Of a stretch of 31,146 nucleotides of DNA, positions 20,936 to 28,901 are shown piece by piece. The stretch's first letter is position 1; every line of letters begins with the position of its first letter. Under the pieces are notes generated by a model. The model worked only from the letters and a program-made list of their open reading frames with translations. It had not been told where the DNA came from and searched no databases. Both the position numbers and the translations under genes were made by a program. This DNA comes from a virus, in IMG/VR virus record IMGVR_UViG_3300047300_000192, positions 1-31,146 of that record; one strand, given 5' to 3'.

Positions 20936-22911
20936 ATTATTCTAAAATCGTTTAATAATTCTAAATCAACTTCGCCTGTACTTAAATTAGTAGAATATGA
21001 GTTTATAGTATAACGCTTATCTCTTATTACAACTCTATCATTTAATTTTAATGAAGTTAAAAATGGTATTGGCATAATTGCTTTAACTCTTAAAATTCGA
21101 GCCTTTATATTAAAGATATTATTTACATATTCAGCATAATAGTTATAGTATAAGCTATTAGTTTCTATAAAATTTGTAAAGCTTGATTGTTCAGCTCCAA
21201 AATTTATTGTCCAGTTTATGCTTGATATGTTTGTATCTTGACCAAATACATTATAAGAGCTTGCAGTAGAAGTAGTTGATCCATCATTAAACTTAAACGA
21301 AGCAGAAGTTATTGTTCCGTAATCGTATAATATAACTGGAGCTGGAATATAATTGTCAAAGCCTACTTTTAAAGAATATCCAACTTGTAAGTCTGTTCCT
21401 GTAAATTTTGAGAATAATAAATTTTCAAATGGAATTGATATTTCATAATCTTCTCCATCATTGTTTAATTCATAATTTAAATCTCCGTATTCATGATTAG
21501 CAATACCTAAATATTTCCTATTCATAAAACTTTCACTTGGAGTATAATTAAACTTAATTCTCTTATAAGTTTTAGAACGCTCAATATCTATTTCATCAGT
21601 AATTACATATTTTGTAATATCTTTTATAGTTCCAGCATTATACCAATCTTCAATCTGCTCAATCTTGTAAACTGAATCTTCTTCAGAATAACAAGTAAGA
21701 TTAAACATCTTTAATATTCCAGTAAAAAAATCTTCTAAACTAATTTCTGGCATATACGATGAAATATCTAATACCGTTTCAGTAGTTTGGCTTATAGTTT
21801 GTGTTACCGTAACATCGCTTGTAGTAGTTGCACCTGATTTTGTTTCAAAGTAATATACCGATGTAAAAGTAACTGGAGCTTTTGCTGACATATGAAAAGT
21901 ATATGCACCAGATTCTTCTAAAGGTACTTCTAAATACATTGGAGTAATTTGAGTATTGTAAGTCTGCTTACTTAATTCAATTCCATTACGATAAACATAG
22001 AAAGTAAATTGTACTGCATCTTCTCCAATACCGGGATCGCTAAATGTAATAGTAATATGGCTTTGGCTTAAATAAGCTGGAGCAACTGGCTTTGTATATG
22101 TTAATGTATCAGTAAATACATTGAACATTCCTTGAGTACCAGTTGTAGAAGTATTTGTCTGAAAATTTAACTTTGTTACTCTATATTTTTCCTCAAATGA
22201 ATCTGTATTTTTTAGCCATAAGAAAGCACGAGTAAATCGAGAATCCGTTAAAAAATCCCCTTCAAAATTAATTGATAAATTTTGAGCAAGCACATCAAAT
22301 AAACTTGAAACTCGTATTGCTGGAAATAAATCAGTATGATAAATTGGAGTTGATGAATTAGATATATCCCAATTAACTACCGTATTGCCGCCTCCGCCAT
22401 ATTGCCATACATTCTTTGAAGTAATTAATGGAAACTTAATATCATTTGTAACTCCACCAATTACACGATTTCTAACTACATTCCCATTGTATGTAAAATC
22501 ATATCCACTTAAATCTAAATCTTTTAATTGCTTCCCAGCAAAAGCATCCTTTAGTGAAATCAGACTTCCAAGAAAAGTTAATTGATAATTATCAATAACT
22601 CCATTTTTATATTGTGCCTTTTCAATTTGAATCTTACCTTTTTTAAATGGAATAGTATCAAGTTCAATATAGGCATCAACTCTTATTCTTGCATCAAAAC
22701 CATCATCAATAGAATTTTCGTACCAATGCTTAAATATTGCATTGTTATTTTTTGAAGCTGGAACACTAAATGATTGACTAAAATCAGTAAATACTTTACT
22801 AATATCACTTACATCTTGTATCGAACTTGTGATGCTTATTGTTTCATCATTGAAAAGCTCAAGTCGTTTAGCGACACCATCTACATAAATATATACTCCA
22901 ACTATTACCAT
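20932..22911 (-). CDS. Large tail protein, candidate baseplate hub
   Basis: The 659-aa protein is beta-rich. It opens with IYVDGVAKRLELFNDETISI, DFSQSFSVPASKNNNAIFKH and a QIEKAQYKNGVIDNYQLTFL segment. It ends LKLNDRVVIRDKRYTINSYS followed by TNLSTGEVDLELLNDF, a C-terminal motif that recurs in Bacteroidota siphovirus tail proteins. Position before the tape measure and size suggest the distal tail or hub complex. I see no clear lysozyme or protease motif in it. Confidence 0.6.
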   Translation of the reverse strand: MVIVGVYIYVDGVAKRLELFNDETISITSSIQDVSDISKVFTDFSQSFSVPASKNNNAIFKHWYENSIDDGFDARIRVDAYIELDTIPFKKGKIQIEKAQYKNGVIDNYQLTFLGSLISLKDAFAGKQLKDLDLSGYDFTYNGNVVRNRVIGGVTNDIKFPLITSKNVWQYGGGGNTVVNWDISNSSTPIYHTDLFPAIRVSSLFDVLAQNLSINFEGDFLTDSRFTRAFLWLKNTDSFEEKYRVTKLNFQTNTSTTGTQGMFNVFTDTLTYTKPVAPAYLSQSHITITFSDPGIGEDAVQFTFYVYRNGIELSKQTYNTQITPMYLEVPLEESGAYTFHMSAKAPVTFTSVYYFETKSGATTTSDVTVTQTISQTTETVLDISSYMPEISLEDFFTGILKMFNLTCYSEEDSVYKIEQIEDWYNAGTIKDITKYVITDEIDIERSKTYKRIKFNYTPSESFMNRKYLGIANHEYGDLNYELNNDGEDYEISIPFENLLFSKFTGTDLQVGYSLKVGFDNYIPAPVILYDYGTITSASFKFNDGSTTSTASSYNVFGQDTNISSINWTINFGAEQSSFTNFIETNSLYYNYYAEYVNNIFNIKARILRVKAIMPIPFLTSLKLNDRVVIRDKRYTINSYSTNLSTGEVDLELLNDFRII

Positions 22912-23981
22912 TAAATTACATTATTAATTAGGTTATAAGCATACTCAAATTCAATCGTATAATTTATGTTACGATCCATTAAAGAAGTTTTTAAAGTTGT
23001 ACTATTAGTCTTGCATTCCGCTGGCTTGCCATCAAGCAAAATAGTTTCCGCAAGCATTAAGTCTTGAATTAAATCTGAATAATTCTCATTTACCCAACCT
23101 GTGTTTAAAACAACCGATTGACTTCCATTAATATTGAAAGATGTACTTTGAGCCTTGCTTGTATTATAATTAATTGCATCAGGCATCAATTTAAAAGTAG
23201 TAGATTCTACGCTGATTGAATTAGTTTTAGCCTTAAAGAAATTAAGGAACTGCCAACCTCCGTAACGATTAATAAATGAGCAAACTACTGGAGTATATTT
23301 TACCTCACATACAGGAATAACTCTGAATGTCTTGGTAATTTGTACTTCTCCGCCTGACCAAAAGCGAATGGTTAAAGTATTTCCACATTTGTACTTGACT
23401 GATGAAGTGCTTAAATCAATCACAAGCATATCAGTAGTTGCTGCATCAGTTGTATTAATTAAGATAGAAGAAACCTCATTTCTGCCATTTAAATCTTTAT
23501 AAGATATATCTACTTTATCTCCAAGCGATGTATTTACTACTACATTAACAAATGGAATCTCGCCTAATGTATATTCGATTTCTTTAGCAGTATCAGCAAG
23601 AACTACAAATCTATTAGAAGCATCCGTTTCGTTATAGCCATCTAAATACTTTGTATATCCATTAACACCGACATAGTTTACCGTATCAATTAAAGAGTAA
23701 GTACCAAAACTTGTTTCCTTGTATCTTTTGATTCTAACATTGCACCACATTGAATTAGTAGATTCAGTAGGAGCTATATTATCAATATACTCACGAATAA
23801 ATGATGATATATTGTAGGAGTTTTCAGTTTGAGTTGCGGAGGCATTTCGCTTACTTAAAGTGTAAGTCGCTGAAGCTGGAACTGAATTAGGTTTATTCCA
23901 CAAAAATATCTCAATCTTACTACCTACTTGTCCGCTTTCATTAACTAAAATGAAATATGGACTTCTTGCATTTATAATCAT
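22911..23981 (-). CDS. Tail structural protein, 356 aa, possible distal-tail component
   Basis: The protein has repeated beta-sandwich-like stretches (IINARSPYFILVNESGQVGS, KIEIFLWNKPN, then ASATYTLSKRN, later VRIKRYKETSFGTYSLIDTV, then INRYGGWQFLNFF) with no signal peptide. The stop shares a base with the next start (TAATG). It lies between the gp10-like gene and the large tail protein, so it is probably a distal tail or tail-tip protein. The exact family is not recognised. Confidence 0.55.
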   Translation of the reverse strand: MIINARSPYFILVNESGQVGSKIEIFLWNKPNSVPASATYTLSKRNASATQTENSYNISSFIREYIDNIAPTESTNSMWCNVRIKRYKETSFGTYSLIDTVNYVGVNGYTKYLDGYNETDASNRFVVLADTAKEIEYTLGEIPFVNVVVNTSLGDKVDISYKDLNGRNEVSSILINTTDAATTDMLVIDLSTSSVKYKCGNTLTIRFWSGGEVQITKTFRVIPVCEVKYTPVVCSFINRYGGWQFLNFFKAKTNSISVESTTFKLMPDAINYNTSKAQSTSFNINGSQSVVLNTGWVNENYSDLIQDLMLAETILLDGKPAECKTNSTTLKTSLMDRNINYTIEFEYAYNLINNVI

Positions 23982-24523
23982 TTCGCTTTTGTTATTCCGT
24001 TATCTACTATTGTTTCCAAATCTATTAATAATGCTTTCGCTAATTGTGTTTGAATATATTTTTTATATCCAGCTTCAAATGGTTTAGTAAAAAACATTGT
24101 TGGCTTCATTCCTGTTTGATAAATACTTCTTGCAATTATAAAAGCAGTAGATTGATATGTTAAAAACTTACCAGTCTTTTTATCTCTAAACTGAATTTTC
24201 CTATCTCGCACCCATTTATCAATTCCTTCAGTTAAGCCACCAGATTTACCTGTCTTTCTGCCAAATCTATATGGACTATTGGGAGCTTTTTTTGTTGAAG
24301 ATTTACCTTGAACACCTTTATCTAAAAAATCTCCGTAATACTCATATTGGAATCCAACTAAAAAATAGTTCTCTTCATTTAATATTTCTCCTTTTAAGCT
24401 TTTATATAAGTTTTTAGAATTATTGTGCTTCAGCTTTGATAGATTGCTTCTTGATTGCTGAATTACATAATCCCTATATTTTTTAACTATTTTATAAGAT
24501 TCAGTTAATTTTTGCATTAGCAA
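23978..24523 (-). CDS. HK97 gp10-like tail/neck protein
   Basis: The 181-aa protein has the gp10-like order: an N-terminal helix, a strand pair around YFLVGFQYEYYGDFLDKGVQ (the conserved YG.FLdkGvqG turn), a basic loop (GRKTGKSGGL), and a C-terminal helix after GMKPTMFFTKPFEAGYKKYI. Members of this class are tail-completion or neck proteins. It is followed in ATGA overlap by the 356-aa gene and precedes the tail structural genes in the operon. Confidence 0.7.
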   Translation of the reverse strand: MLMQKLTESYKIVKKYRDYVIQQSRSNLSKLKHNNSKNLYKSLKGEILNEENYFLVGFQYEYYGDFLDKGVQGKSSTKKAPNSPYRFGRKTGKSGGLTEGIDKWVRDRKIQFRDKKTGKFLTYQSTAFIIARSIYQTGMKPTMFFTKPFEAGYKKYIQTQLAKALLIDLETIVDNGITKAK

Positions 24524-24969
24524 GTAGTCATATCATTGGGAATAATTACATCAAAAGTTAAAGTCCAGCCAGCAATCGAATTTTCGAAACGATCCACAAA
24601 TGGCTCGCAAGTTGGAGTACCATCTAATTGAACTAAATTATCATATAATTCTCCTCTAATTAAATCCATATAAGTTTTATTAGCCAAATCTAATTGAGTA
24701 TTCAACACATCGTGAGTATTATCATTTCCTTCAAATACATCAGAAGTTTCAGCTTTGCTTTCATCAACAATATCCATAAAAAGAATAGATATATTAAAGC
24801 TTAATGATTGCTCGCTTGGAGTAGCATTGTTTACAATAATATGGCTTAATGGAAATATGGTCTGCTTGGCATTGTCTATAAATGTCAAATCACCAGTAGT
24901 TACCGTATTAATAAAATCGGTAGCTTTTAAGTAAGTTCTTAACTTATCAATTATGTAATAGTACCCCAT
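24517..24969 (-). CDS. Tail terminator/completion-like protein, 150 aa
   Basis: The alpha/beta pattern fits the gpU/tail-completion class: an N-terminal helix (MGYYYIIDKLRTYLKATDFI), strands in FPLSHIIVNNATPSEQSLSF, and the pattern NISILFMDIVDESK followed by helix and C-terminal strands ending WTLTFDVIIPND. It is encoded beside the gp10-like protein, the usual arrangement. I infer that it caps the tail tube. It is reported as a class resemblance, not a proven family. Confidence 0.6.
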   Translation of the reverse strand: MGYYYIIDKLRTYLKATDFINTVTTGDLTFIDNAKQTIFPLSHIIVNNATPSEQSLSFNISILFMDIVDESKAETSDVFEGNDNTHDVLNTQLDLANKTYMDLIRGELYDNLVQLDGTPTCEPFVDRFENSIAGWTLTFDVIIPNDMTTC

Positions 24970-25032
24970 ATTATCTTTGCTTTAGCATATTTGCTTCTAA
25001 TGTATTCTTTTGCTTTTCAAATGTTAAATAAG

Positions 25033-25710
25033 TCAAACAGGTAAAGATGGAAAGCTTGGAAATTTCATCAAATCTTCTAACATCTCCTTGAGAGAGAGCA
25101 TAGATAGATGAATACCATCCCCATCTTTTCCCAAATTGAGCTTGTTCAGAGTATTCATTGCCTCCTGATTGCTCTCCAAATAGGTCAGAATACTTTTCAG
25201 TAATTCGTTTCCTAAATGATAAAAAAAAACCATAGCACCCATTACAACATTCAAAGGCATTCGCTTCATAAGCTCTCCATATTCCGATGTGCCATTGTAA
25301 TCAGTAATAGAATATCTTGCTCCAGCTTTACTTATAACTGGTCTAAATAGCACCGCCATAGCTTTGTGCATACTTGACCAATCAGTTACATATGAATCAA
25401 TGTCCATATATTCTCCAGAAGTTATATCATCCAAGTTTGGAATAAAACCAAATTCCGTGTTATCAATTTTAAATCTTTGCACTAAATCGTGCTTACCATT
25501 AAACAATGCTGAAACATTGCTTACAATATAACTTAAATCTTTATGCTTAATTTTAGCTACATTCTTTAGACTAACTCCGCAGAATATTTCTACCATTTTG
25601 TGATGCACAAATTCAGATTCTTCATTATCCTCAACTATCTTCAAAAACTTTTGGTATTGACCAAGAGTAATTTCACTTAAATCAGTTGGAATATCTAATT
25701 CTATCTTCAT
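25033..25710 (-). CDS. Conserved phage protein, first gene of the tail unit (225 aa)
   Basis: The helical protein starts MKIELDIPTDLSEITLGQYQ and carries the blocks YMDIDSYVTDWSSMHKAMAV, LFRPVISKAGARYSITDYNG and MPLNVVMGAMVFFYHLGNEL. Proteins with this pattern are common in Bacteroidota phages near tail genes; a tail-assembly chaperone role is a guess. The -1 frame stays open past its stop, but I see no slippery heptamer. The CGTTTAT element lies 5 nt before the start, the first in a tail-gene series. Confidence 0.55.
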   Translation of the reverse strand: MKIELDIPTDLSEITLGQYQKFLKIVEDNEESEFVHHKMVEIFCGVSLKNVAKIKHKDLSYIVSNVSALFNGKHDLVQRFKIDNTEFGFIPNLDDITSGEYMDIDSYVTDWSSMHKAMAVLFRPVISKAGARYSITDYNGTSEYGELMKRMPLNVVMGAMVFFYHLGNELLKSILTYLESNQEAMNTLNKLNLGKDGDGIHLSMLSLKEMLEDLMKFPSFPSLPV

Positions 25711-25715
25711 AATTT

Positions 25716-25741
25716 ATAAACGAGTTATTAAAATCTTTGTT
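25716..25741 (-). promoter_or_regulatory. Bipartite start-proximal element of the tail unit
   Basis: On the minus strand AACAAA (25741-25736), 13 nt, CGTTTAT (25722-25716), 5 nt, ATG. It fills the 34-bp gap after the terminase gene. Same architecture as at 15715-15740 and 19055-19079. Confidence 0.5.
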
Positions 25742-25744
25742 ACT

Positions 25745-26956
25745 CTAATATACAAAGTATTGACCTTTGTTTGGATTTGATAAGTGATAAAAGACATTGT
25801 ATCTAATCGCATCAATAGCATGATTAAAATTGTCAATTACCAAGCCTGATTTCTTATCCGAATAAATGTAGTTATTAAACTCCTTTGCCACATTCAAAGA
25901 ATTAGGCTCAAGGATAATCTCAAAGTCTTGCATTAAAGCAATACCAGCAGTAATACTACCAGCTCCTTTTTCGGTAGGCTGAATGTTACACCTTTGGCTC
26001 TGAAGCTCCGCAATTAGTCTTGGCTCTGCACTATCTGCTATAATCAGATTTCCTCCGCATACTTGCTTGTTAATTACTGCTATCTCTGATGTAGTAAGCT
26101 TTGGCTTATACAAATGCTCCTTGACATAAATCTTACGCTTGCTCTTGTCAATGGCTACCTCTACCAATGTTGTTGGATCGATAGAGAATCCAAAGTCTTG
26201 ACCAAATGAAGTCTGCAAGTTGTCAGGATTAAATGCTCCAAACTTCCAATTAGTAAATACAACACCTTCTGCCTTGTCAAGCCATCCACCAAGAATTGTA
26301 TGCTGGTATTTCTTTGGATTGCTTTTTTCAAGTTGCTCAATCTGATTAAGAAATGATTCAGATAGATATTCCTTGTTATCCAAGTAAGTTGTATGGATGT
26401 ATGTCGTATCTCCTTTGGTCAGAGTAGCACCAGCTTCAACTCCTTTTTGCTCGAAGAATCGTGAGTAAATGAAATGCTCCTTTGTTGTCGGATTTAGAAT
26501 AAGAATAACTCTATTCTGCTTGGTAAAATTACGGACTGATAAATCAATCTTATCAAATACATCTTCTTCTACCAATTCCTCTGCCTCATCAAGCACCCAA
26601 GTAGTAACACCTTGCAATGATTTTAAATTAGCCGTTTGAGTACCTGAAGAAGTCTTGATTCCCTTAAATAAAATCTTGCTACCAGTTCGAAGATTTATAA
26701 TCTCATCTTTGGTAATACTAAAGTCATTATGCAAGTCAGCCATTTCAATCTTCTCCACAAATTCTGGAATAATTGAGATATGAGCCGATGTTAATGTGTA
26801 ACGAGTAAATAGTATGGTATGTCCTACTTCGTATGTCAGAAGCAAAAGAAATGAGTTTAGGGCAAACGATTTCCCGCTGCCCCTACCTCCTGTAACTACA
26901 AAGTATCTACTATCACTTTCAAATAATGGTATATACTTCTTATTAATTGTTATCAT
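25745..26956 (-). CDS. terL: Terminase large subunit (PBSX/Terminase_3 type)
   Basis: The 403-aa protein has a full ATPase and nuclease. Walker A is GGRGSGKS (residues 23-30), Walker B WVLDEAEE (120-127), and a coupling NPT motif follows at 155-157. The RNase H-like nuclease carries D254 (QDFGFS), D308 (IIADSA) and D382 (NHAIDAIRY). It packages DNA into the head and cuts it. The 4-nt overlap with the small subunit start region and the immediate neighbours fit a terminase pair. No truncation is seen. Confidence 0.93.
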   Translation of the reverse strand: MITINKKYIPLFESDSRYFVVTGGRGSGKSFALNSFLLLLTYEVGHTILFTRYTLTSAHISIIPEFVEKIEMADLHNDFSITKDEIINLRTGSKILFKGIKTSSGTQTANLKSLQGVTTWVLDEAEELVEEDVFDKIDLSVRNFTKQNRVILILNPTTKEHFIYSRFFEQKGVEAGATLTKGDTTYIHTTYLDNKEYLSESFLNQIEQLEKSNPKKYQHTILGGWLDKAEGVVFTNWKFGAFNPDNLQTSFGQDFGFSIDPTTLVEVAIDKSKRKIYVKEHLYKPKLTTSEIAVINKQVCGGNLIIADSAEPRLIAELQSQRCNIQPTEKGAGSITAGIALMQDFEIILEPNSLNVAKEFNNYIYSDKKSGLVIDNFNHAIDAIRYNVFYHLSNPNKGQYFVY

Positions 26957-27213
26957 TTGAACTTCACGATCTCTCGAATGTCAAAGTCGTTTACCGTATG
27001 AGTAGTATTTTGGTCAATAACTTGTTTAGGCATACCAAACTTATATTGAAAGAATAGTTTTACTGCCCAGTCTTTGTGGTCTTCTAATGCAGCCACCAAT
27101 GCCTCAAATGCTTTTGGCTCTAAAGGAGTTAGCTTTTCAACCAAAGACTGCTCCTCTGCTTTTGATTTTCTGCCACTTCCTTCACGATAGCCTCCTCTTT
27201 TCTTATCTTCCAT
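26953..27213 (-). CDS. Terminase small subunit-like protein
   Basis: The 86-aa protein begins MEDKKRGGYREGSGRKSKAE, a basic N-terminus commonly seen on small terminases, followed by a helical region (LTPLEPKAFEALVAALEDHK) and the conserved-looking FFQYKFGMPKQVID. It is encoded just upstream of terL in ATGA-type overlap, and its start shares a base with the previous stop. DNA recognition for packaging is the expected role. A classical helix-turn-helix is not clear from inspection. Confidence 0.7.
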   Translation of the reverse strand: MEDKKRGGYREGSGRKSKAEEQSLVEKLTPLEPKAFEALVAALEDHKDWAVKLFFQYKFGMPKQVIDQNTTHTVNDFDIREIVKFK

Positions 27214-27575
27214 TAGTATTCGTTATAAATTCTTCTGATTTGTCCAATGTAATCTCTCCAACAAGAATCGCAAGAAGTTGATTCCAGATTTACATTAAAA
27301 ATATTCTTGTAAATCGCTGATAATTCCCTTTGAACTACTGGAGTTATTTGGCTTGGATTTCTTTCAAAAAAATCTTTTAAGTAATTGTAGTCTGATTCGT
27401 TTAAGCAATTTGGTTTCTTGTAAGGAAATAACTGATTCAGCTTCTCCTTTCTTTCATCGCATCCGCAATCTAAACCAGTTGCTTCACTAAATAATTCAAA
27501 TACTTTCTTAATACCTGTTGCTTCGGTTAGCTTTTCTATCGAATCGCCTAATCCTTGTGATTTTCTTTTTCCCAT
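27213..27575 (-). CDS. Conserved phage protein with cysteine pairs (120 aa)
   Basis: The N-terminus GLGDSIEKLTEATGIKKVFE and LFSEATGLDCGCDERKEKLN, with later TSCDSCWRDYIGQI, form a recognisable conserved protein of Bacteroidota phages. The CxC and CxxC pairs could bind zinc. It lies between the sigma-like gene and terminase and overlaps the former by 28 nt. No established function is known to me; partnership with sigma or terminase is a position-based guess. Confidence 0.65.
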   Translation of the reverse strand: MGKRKSQGLGDSIEKLTEATGIKKVFELFSEATGLDCGCDERKEKLNQLFPYKKPNCLNESDYNYLKDFFERNPSQITPVVQRELSAIYKNIFNVNLESTSCDSCWRDYIGQIRRIYNEY

Positions 27576-27997
27576 TTTTGTATTTTTTCTTTACAATTTT
27601 TGATTGTGTTATAAACTGACATAAACCCGATGTTAGTCCTTCGAGCAATTTCTCGCATACTTACGCCTGATTCAACCCAAAGCATAAATAACTTCTTATC
27701 GTACCATTCCCAAGTTTCGATAAAATCCTGATATGGTTTTGCAAGGTCAATGATATATTCATCGTCCTCTTCTATTAACGAATATTCTACCTCTTTTGTA
27801 ATCTCTATCTTCTCTACCTTCTTACGATGCAAGTCCATTGTCAAGGATCGTAGCGTGAAATAAAAGTAAGCTTCGTTAATATCTTTATCAAATACCTTGA
27901 TATATGCTTCTTGCACTACATCTTCAGCATAATGCTTTTCTCCAAACTTCTCTACCACCTTAATCCAATGCTTGTGCTTTTGGTAGATGTGATTCAT
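27548..27997 (-). CDS. Sigma-70-family-like factor (phage transcription factor)
   Basis: The 149-aa protein has a region 2-like stretch near residues 10-50 (HWIKVVEKFGEKHYAEDVVQ, then EAYIKVF) and a C-terminal region 4-like helix-turn-helix near 105-135 (FMLWVESGVSMREIARRTNI, then GFMSVYNTIK). The acidic linker between them is typical of compact ECF-like factors. It would bind host RNA polymerase and redirect it. Its place immediately upstream of the terminase and structural genes suggests late-gene control, possibly by the CGTTTAT elements. A sigma-derived DNA-binding protein without polymerase binding remains possible. Confidence 0.7.
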   Translation of the reverse strand: MNHIYQKHKHWIKVVEKFGEKHYAEDVVQEAYIKVFDKDINEAYFYFTLRSLTMDLHRKKVEKIEITKEVEYSLIEEDDEYIIDLAKPYQDFIETWEWYDKKLFMLWVESGVSMREIARRTNIGFMSVYNTIKNCKEKIQKWEKENHKD

Positions 27998-28173
27998 CGT
28001 AACTTATATATTTCTTCGACAACCAGCTTCCAGTAGATTCTGTCATCTTCTTTTAAACGATTTTCCATAATCAACTCACAAATAAGTAAAGCCAGTTCAA
28101 TAGCGTTTGCCCTATCTCTACAAAAGAAATTCGCATGATTACAAAGGAAAGCTGCTCTTTCATCAGGCTTCAT
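27994..28173 (-). CDS. Small helical protein, 59 aa
   Basis: I start at the ATG at 28173 (MKPDERAAFLCNHANFFCRD), which overlaps the TGA of the small membrane protein as ATGA; a TTG at 28203 would lie inside that gene. The rest is helical (ANAIELALLICELIMENRLK, then IYWKLVVEEIY). Its stop overlaps the sigma-like gene start. It is co-translated with that gene and its function is unknown. Confidence 0.6.
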   Translation of the reverse strand: MKPDERAAFLCNHANFFCRDRANAIELALLICELIMENRLKEDDRIYWKLVVEEIYKLR

Positions 28174-28289
28174 AATTGTTTTGATTTTAAGTAAATTCTC
28201 CAAGACATATACACTATAAACGAAATTTCCATAATTCCGATTACGATGCCCATTAAAATTAATCTATCCTCTGAATTTTGATAGTTCAT
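28170..28289 (-). CDS. Small single-pass membrane protein, 39 aa
   Basis: MNYQNSEDRLILMGIVIGIM continues EISFIVYMSWRIYLKSKQL. The hydrophobic stretch from residue 10 to 27 would span a membrane, with a basic C-terminal end. The ATG at 28289 overlaps the DUF3310 gene; the ATG at 28253 is a shorter alternative (27 aa). Its TGA overlaps the next ATG. A CGTTTATA string lies inside it. Function is unknown. Confidence 0.45.
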   Translation of the reverse strand: MNYQNSEDRLILMGIVIGIMEISFIVYMSWRIYLKSKQL

Positions 28290-28476
28290 GATTCAAATAC
28301 CAAATGGATTTTTCAAGGTCTTGCTTCTTATTGCCTTTCTTATCTGCTCGCAAGATATACTTGATAGCATTTCCTAACTCAAAGTTCAATGAGTAGTCGT
28401 TAATAATGTCAATCACTTCAAAGTTTTTACCTTGATAGTGTTGAGGATGGTCAACCATATTAGAATTCGATTCCAT
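28264..28476 (-). CDS. DUF3310 protein
   Basis: The 70-aa protein matches the family pattern: MVDHPQHYQGKNFEVIDIIN, ELGNAIKYILRADKKGNKKQ, then DLEKSIWYLNHELSKF. DUF3310 proteins occur in many phages and are sometimes called SaV-like or nucleotide-kinase-like, but their reaction is not established. It overlaps the upstream gene by 17 nt. Confidence 0.85.
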   Translation of the reverse strand: MESNSNMVDHPQHYQGKNFEVIDIINDYSLNFELGNAIKYILRADKKGNKKQDLEKSIWYLNHELSKFRG

Positions 28477-28804
28477 CTATTCCGTAATTTTTAAGTAAAA
28501 TATTTAATTGAGTATTTAAGCCTTCGTGCTTTACATCGTCCATATCTGACATCTGAATGCCTATACGGAAAAGCTTAATCATAATATTGCCAGCTTCAAT
28601 ATGCTGGTCTACTGCTTCAGCGGAGGCTTGTTTTGAATAAAGTTTATCCGTAATGATTTCAAGCTCTCGCAATACTGCTTGGCTATTGTATTTTAAACTA
28701 TGTCTATTAAATATGTTTTTGCGGAAGTCATTATCTATATGGTCAATAAGCGCATTAGTTAATCCCGCATAAATTACAATCGTTTCTTTTTCTGATAGTT
28801 TCAT
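28460..28804 (-). CDS. Helical protein of unknown function, 114 aa
   Basis: The protein is helical throughout (MKLSEKETIVIYAGLTNALI, then LRELEIITDKLYSKQASAEA) with an acidic C-terminal segment (IQMSDMDDVKHEGLNTQLNI). It has no membrane or metal motif. It follows the intergenic dyads at 28821-28875, so it may be the first gene of a new transcription unit. I do not recognise the family. Confidence 0.6.
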   Translation of the reverse strand: MKLSEKETIVIYAGLTNALIDHIDNDFRKNIFNRHSLKYNSQAVLRELEIITDKLYSKQASAEAVDQHIEAGNIMIKLFRIGIQMSDMDDVKHEGLNTQLNILLKNYGIDGIEF

Positions 28805-28820
28805 TTGATTAAGTTAAATA

Positions 28821-28875
28821 TACCTTAAAAGGTACAAATGTTGTTAGATTTTGTAATATAATACCCATTAAGGTA
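28821..28875. promoter_or_regulatory. Two dyads TACC-N6-GGTA, candidate operators
   Basis: TACC, six bases, GGTA occurs at 28821-28834 (TACCTTAAAAGGTA) and at 28862-28875 (TACCCATTAAGGTA). Start-to-start distance is 41 bp, about four helical turns, so both sites face the same side. They lie in the largest gap of this region (28805-28901). I see no clear promoter box there. Confidence 0.45.
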
Positions 28876-28901
28876 TAAAAATTGCTTGTCTTTCCAAGCT
28901 G

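Noticed and set aside
24977-25095. Possible -1 frameshift extension of the 225-aa gene, as in tail-assembly chaperones
   Set aside because: The -1 frame is open for more than 30 codons, but I find no X-XXY-YYZ slippery heptamer near the end and the extension is not followed by a coiled-coil or tape measure start.
27994-28203. TTG start at 28203 for the 59-aa protein
   Set aside because: The ATG at 28173 forms an ATGA overlap with the upstream small membrane gene, so the TTG is unnecessary.
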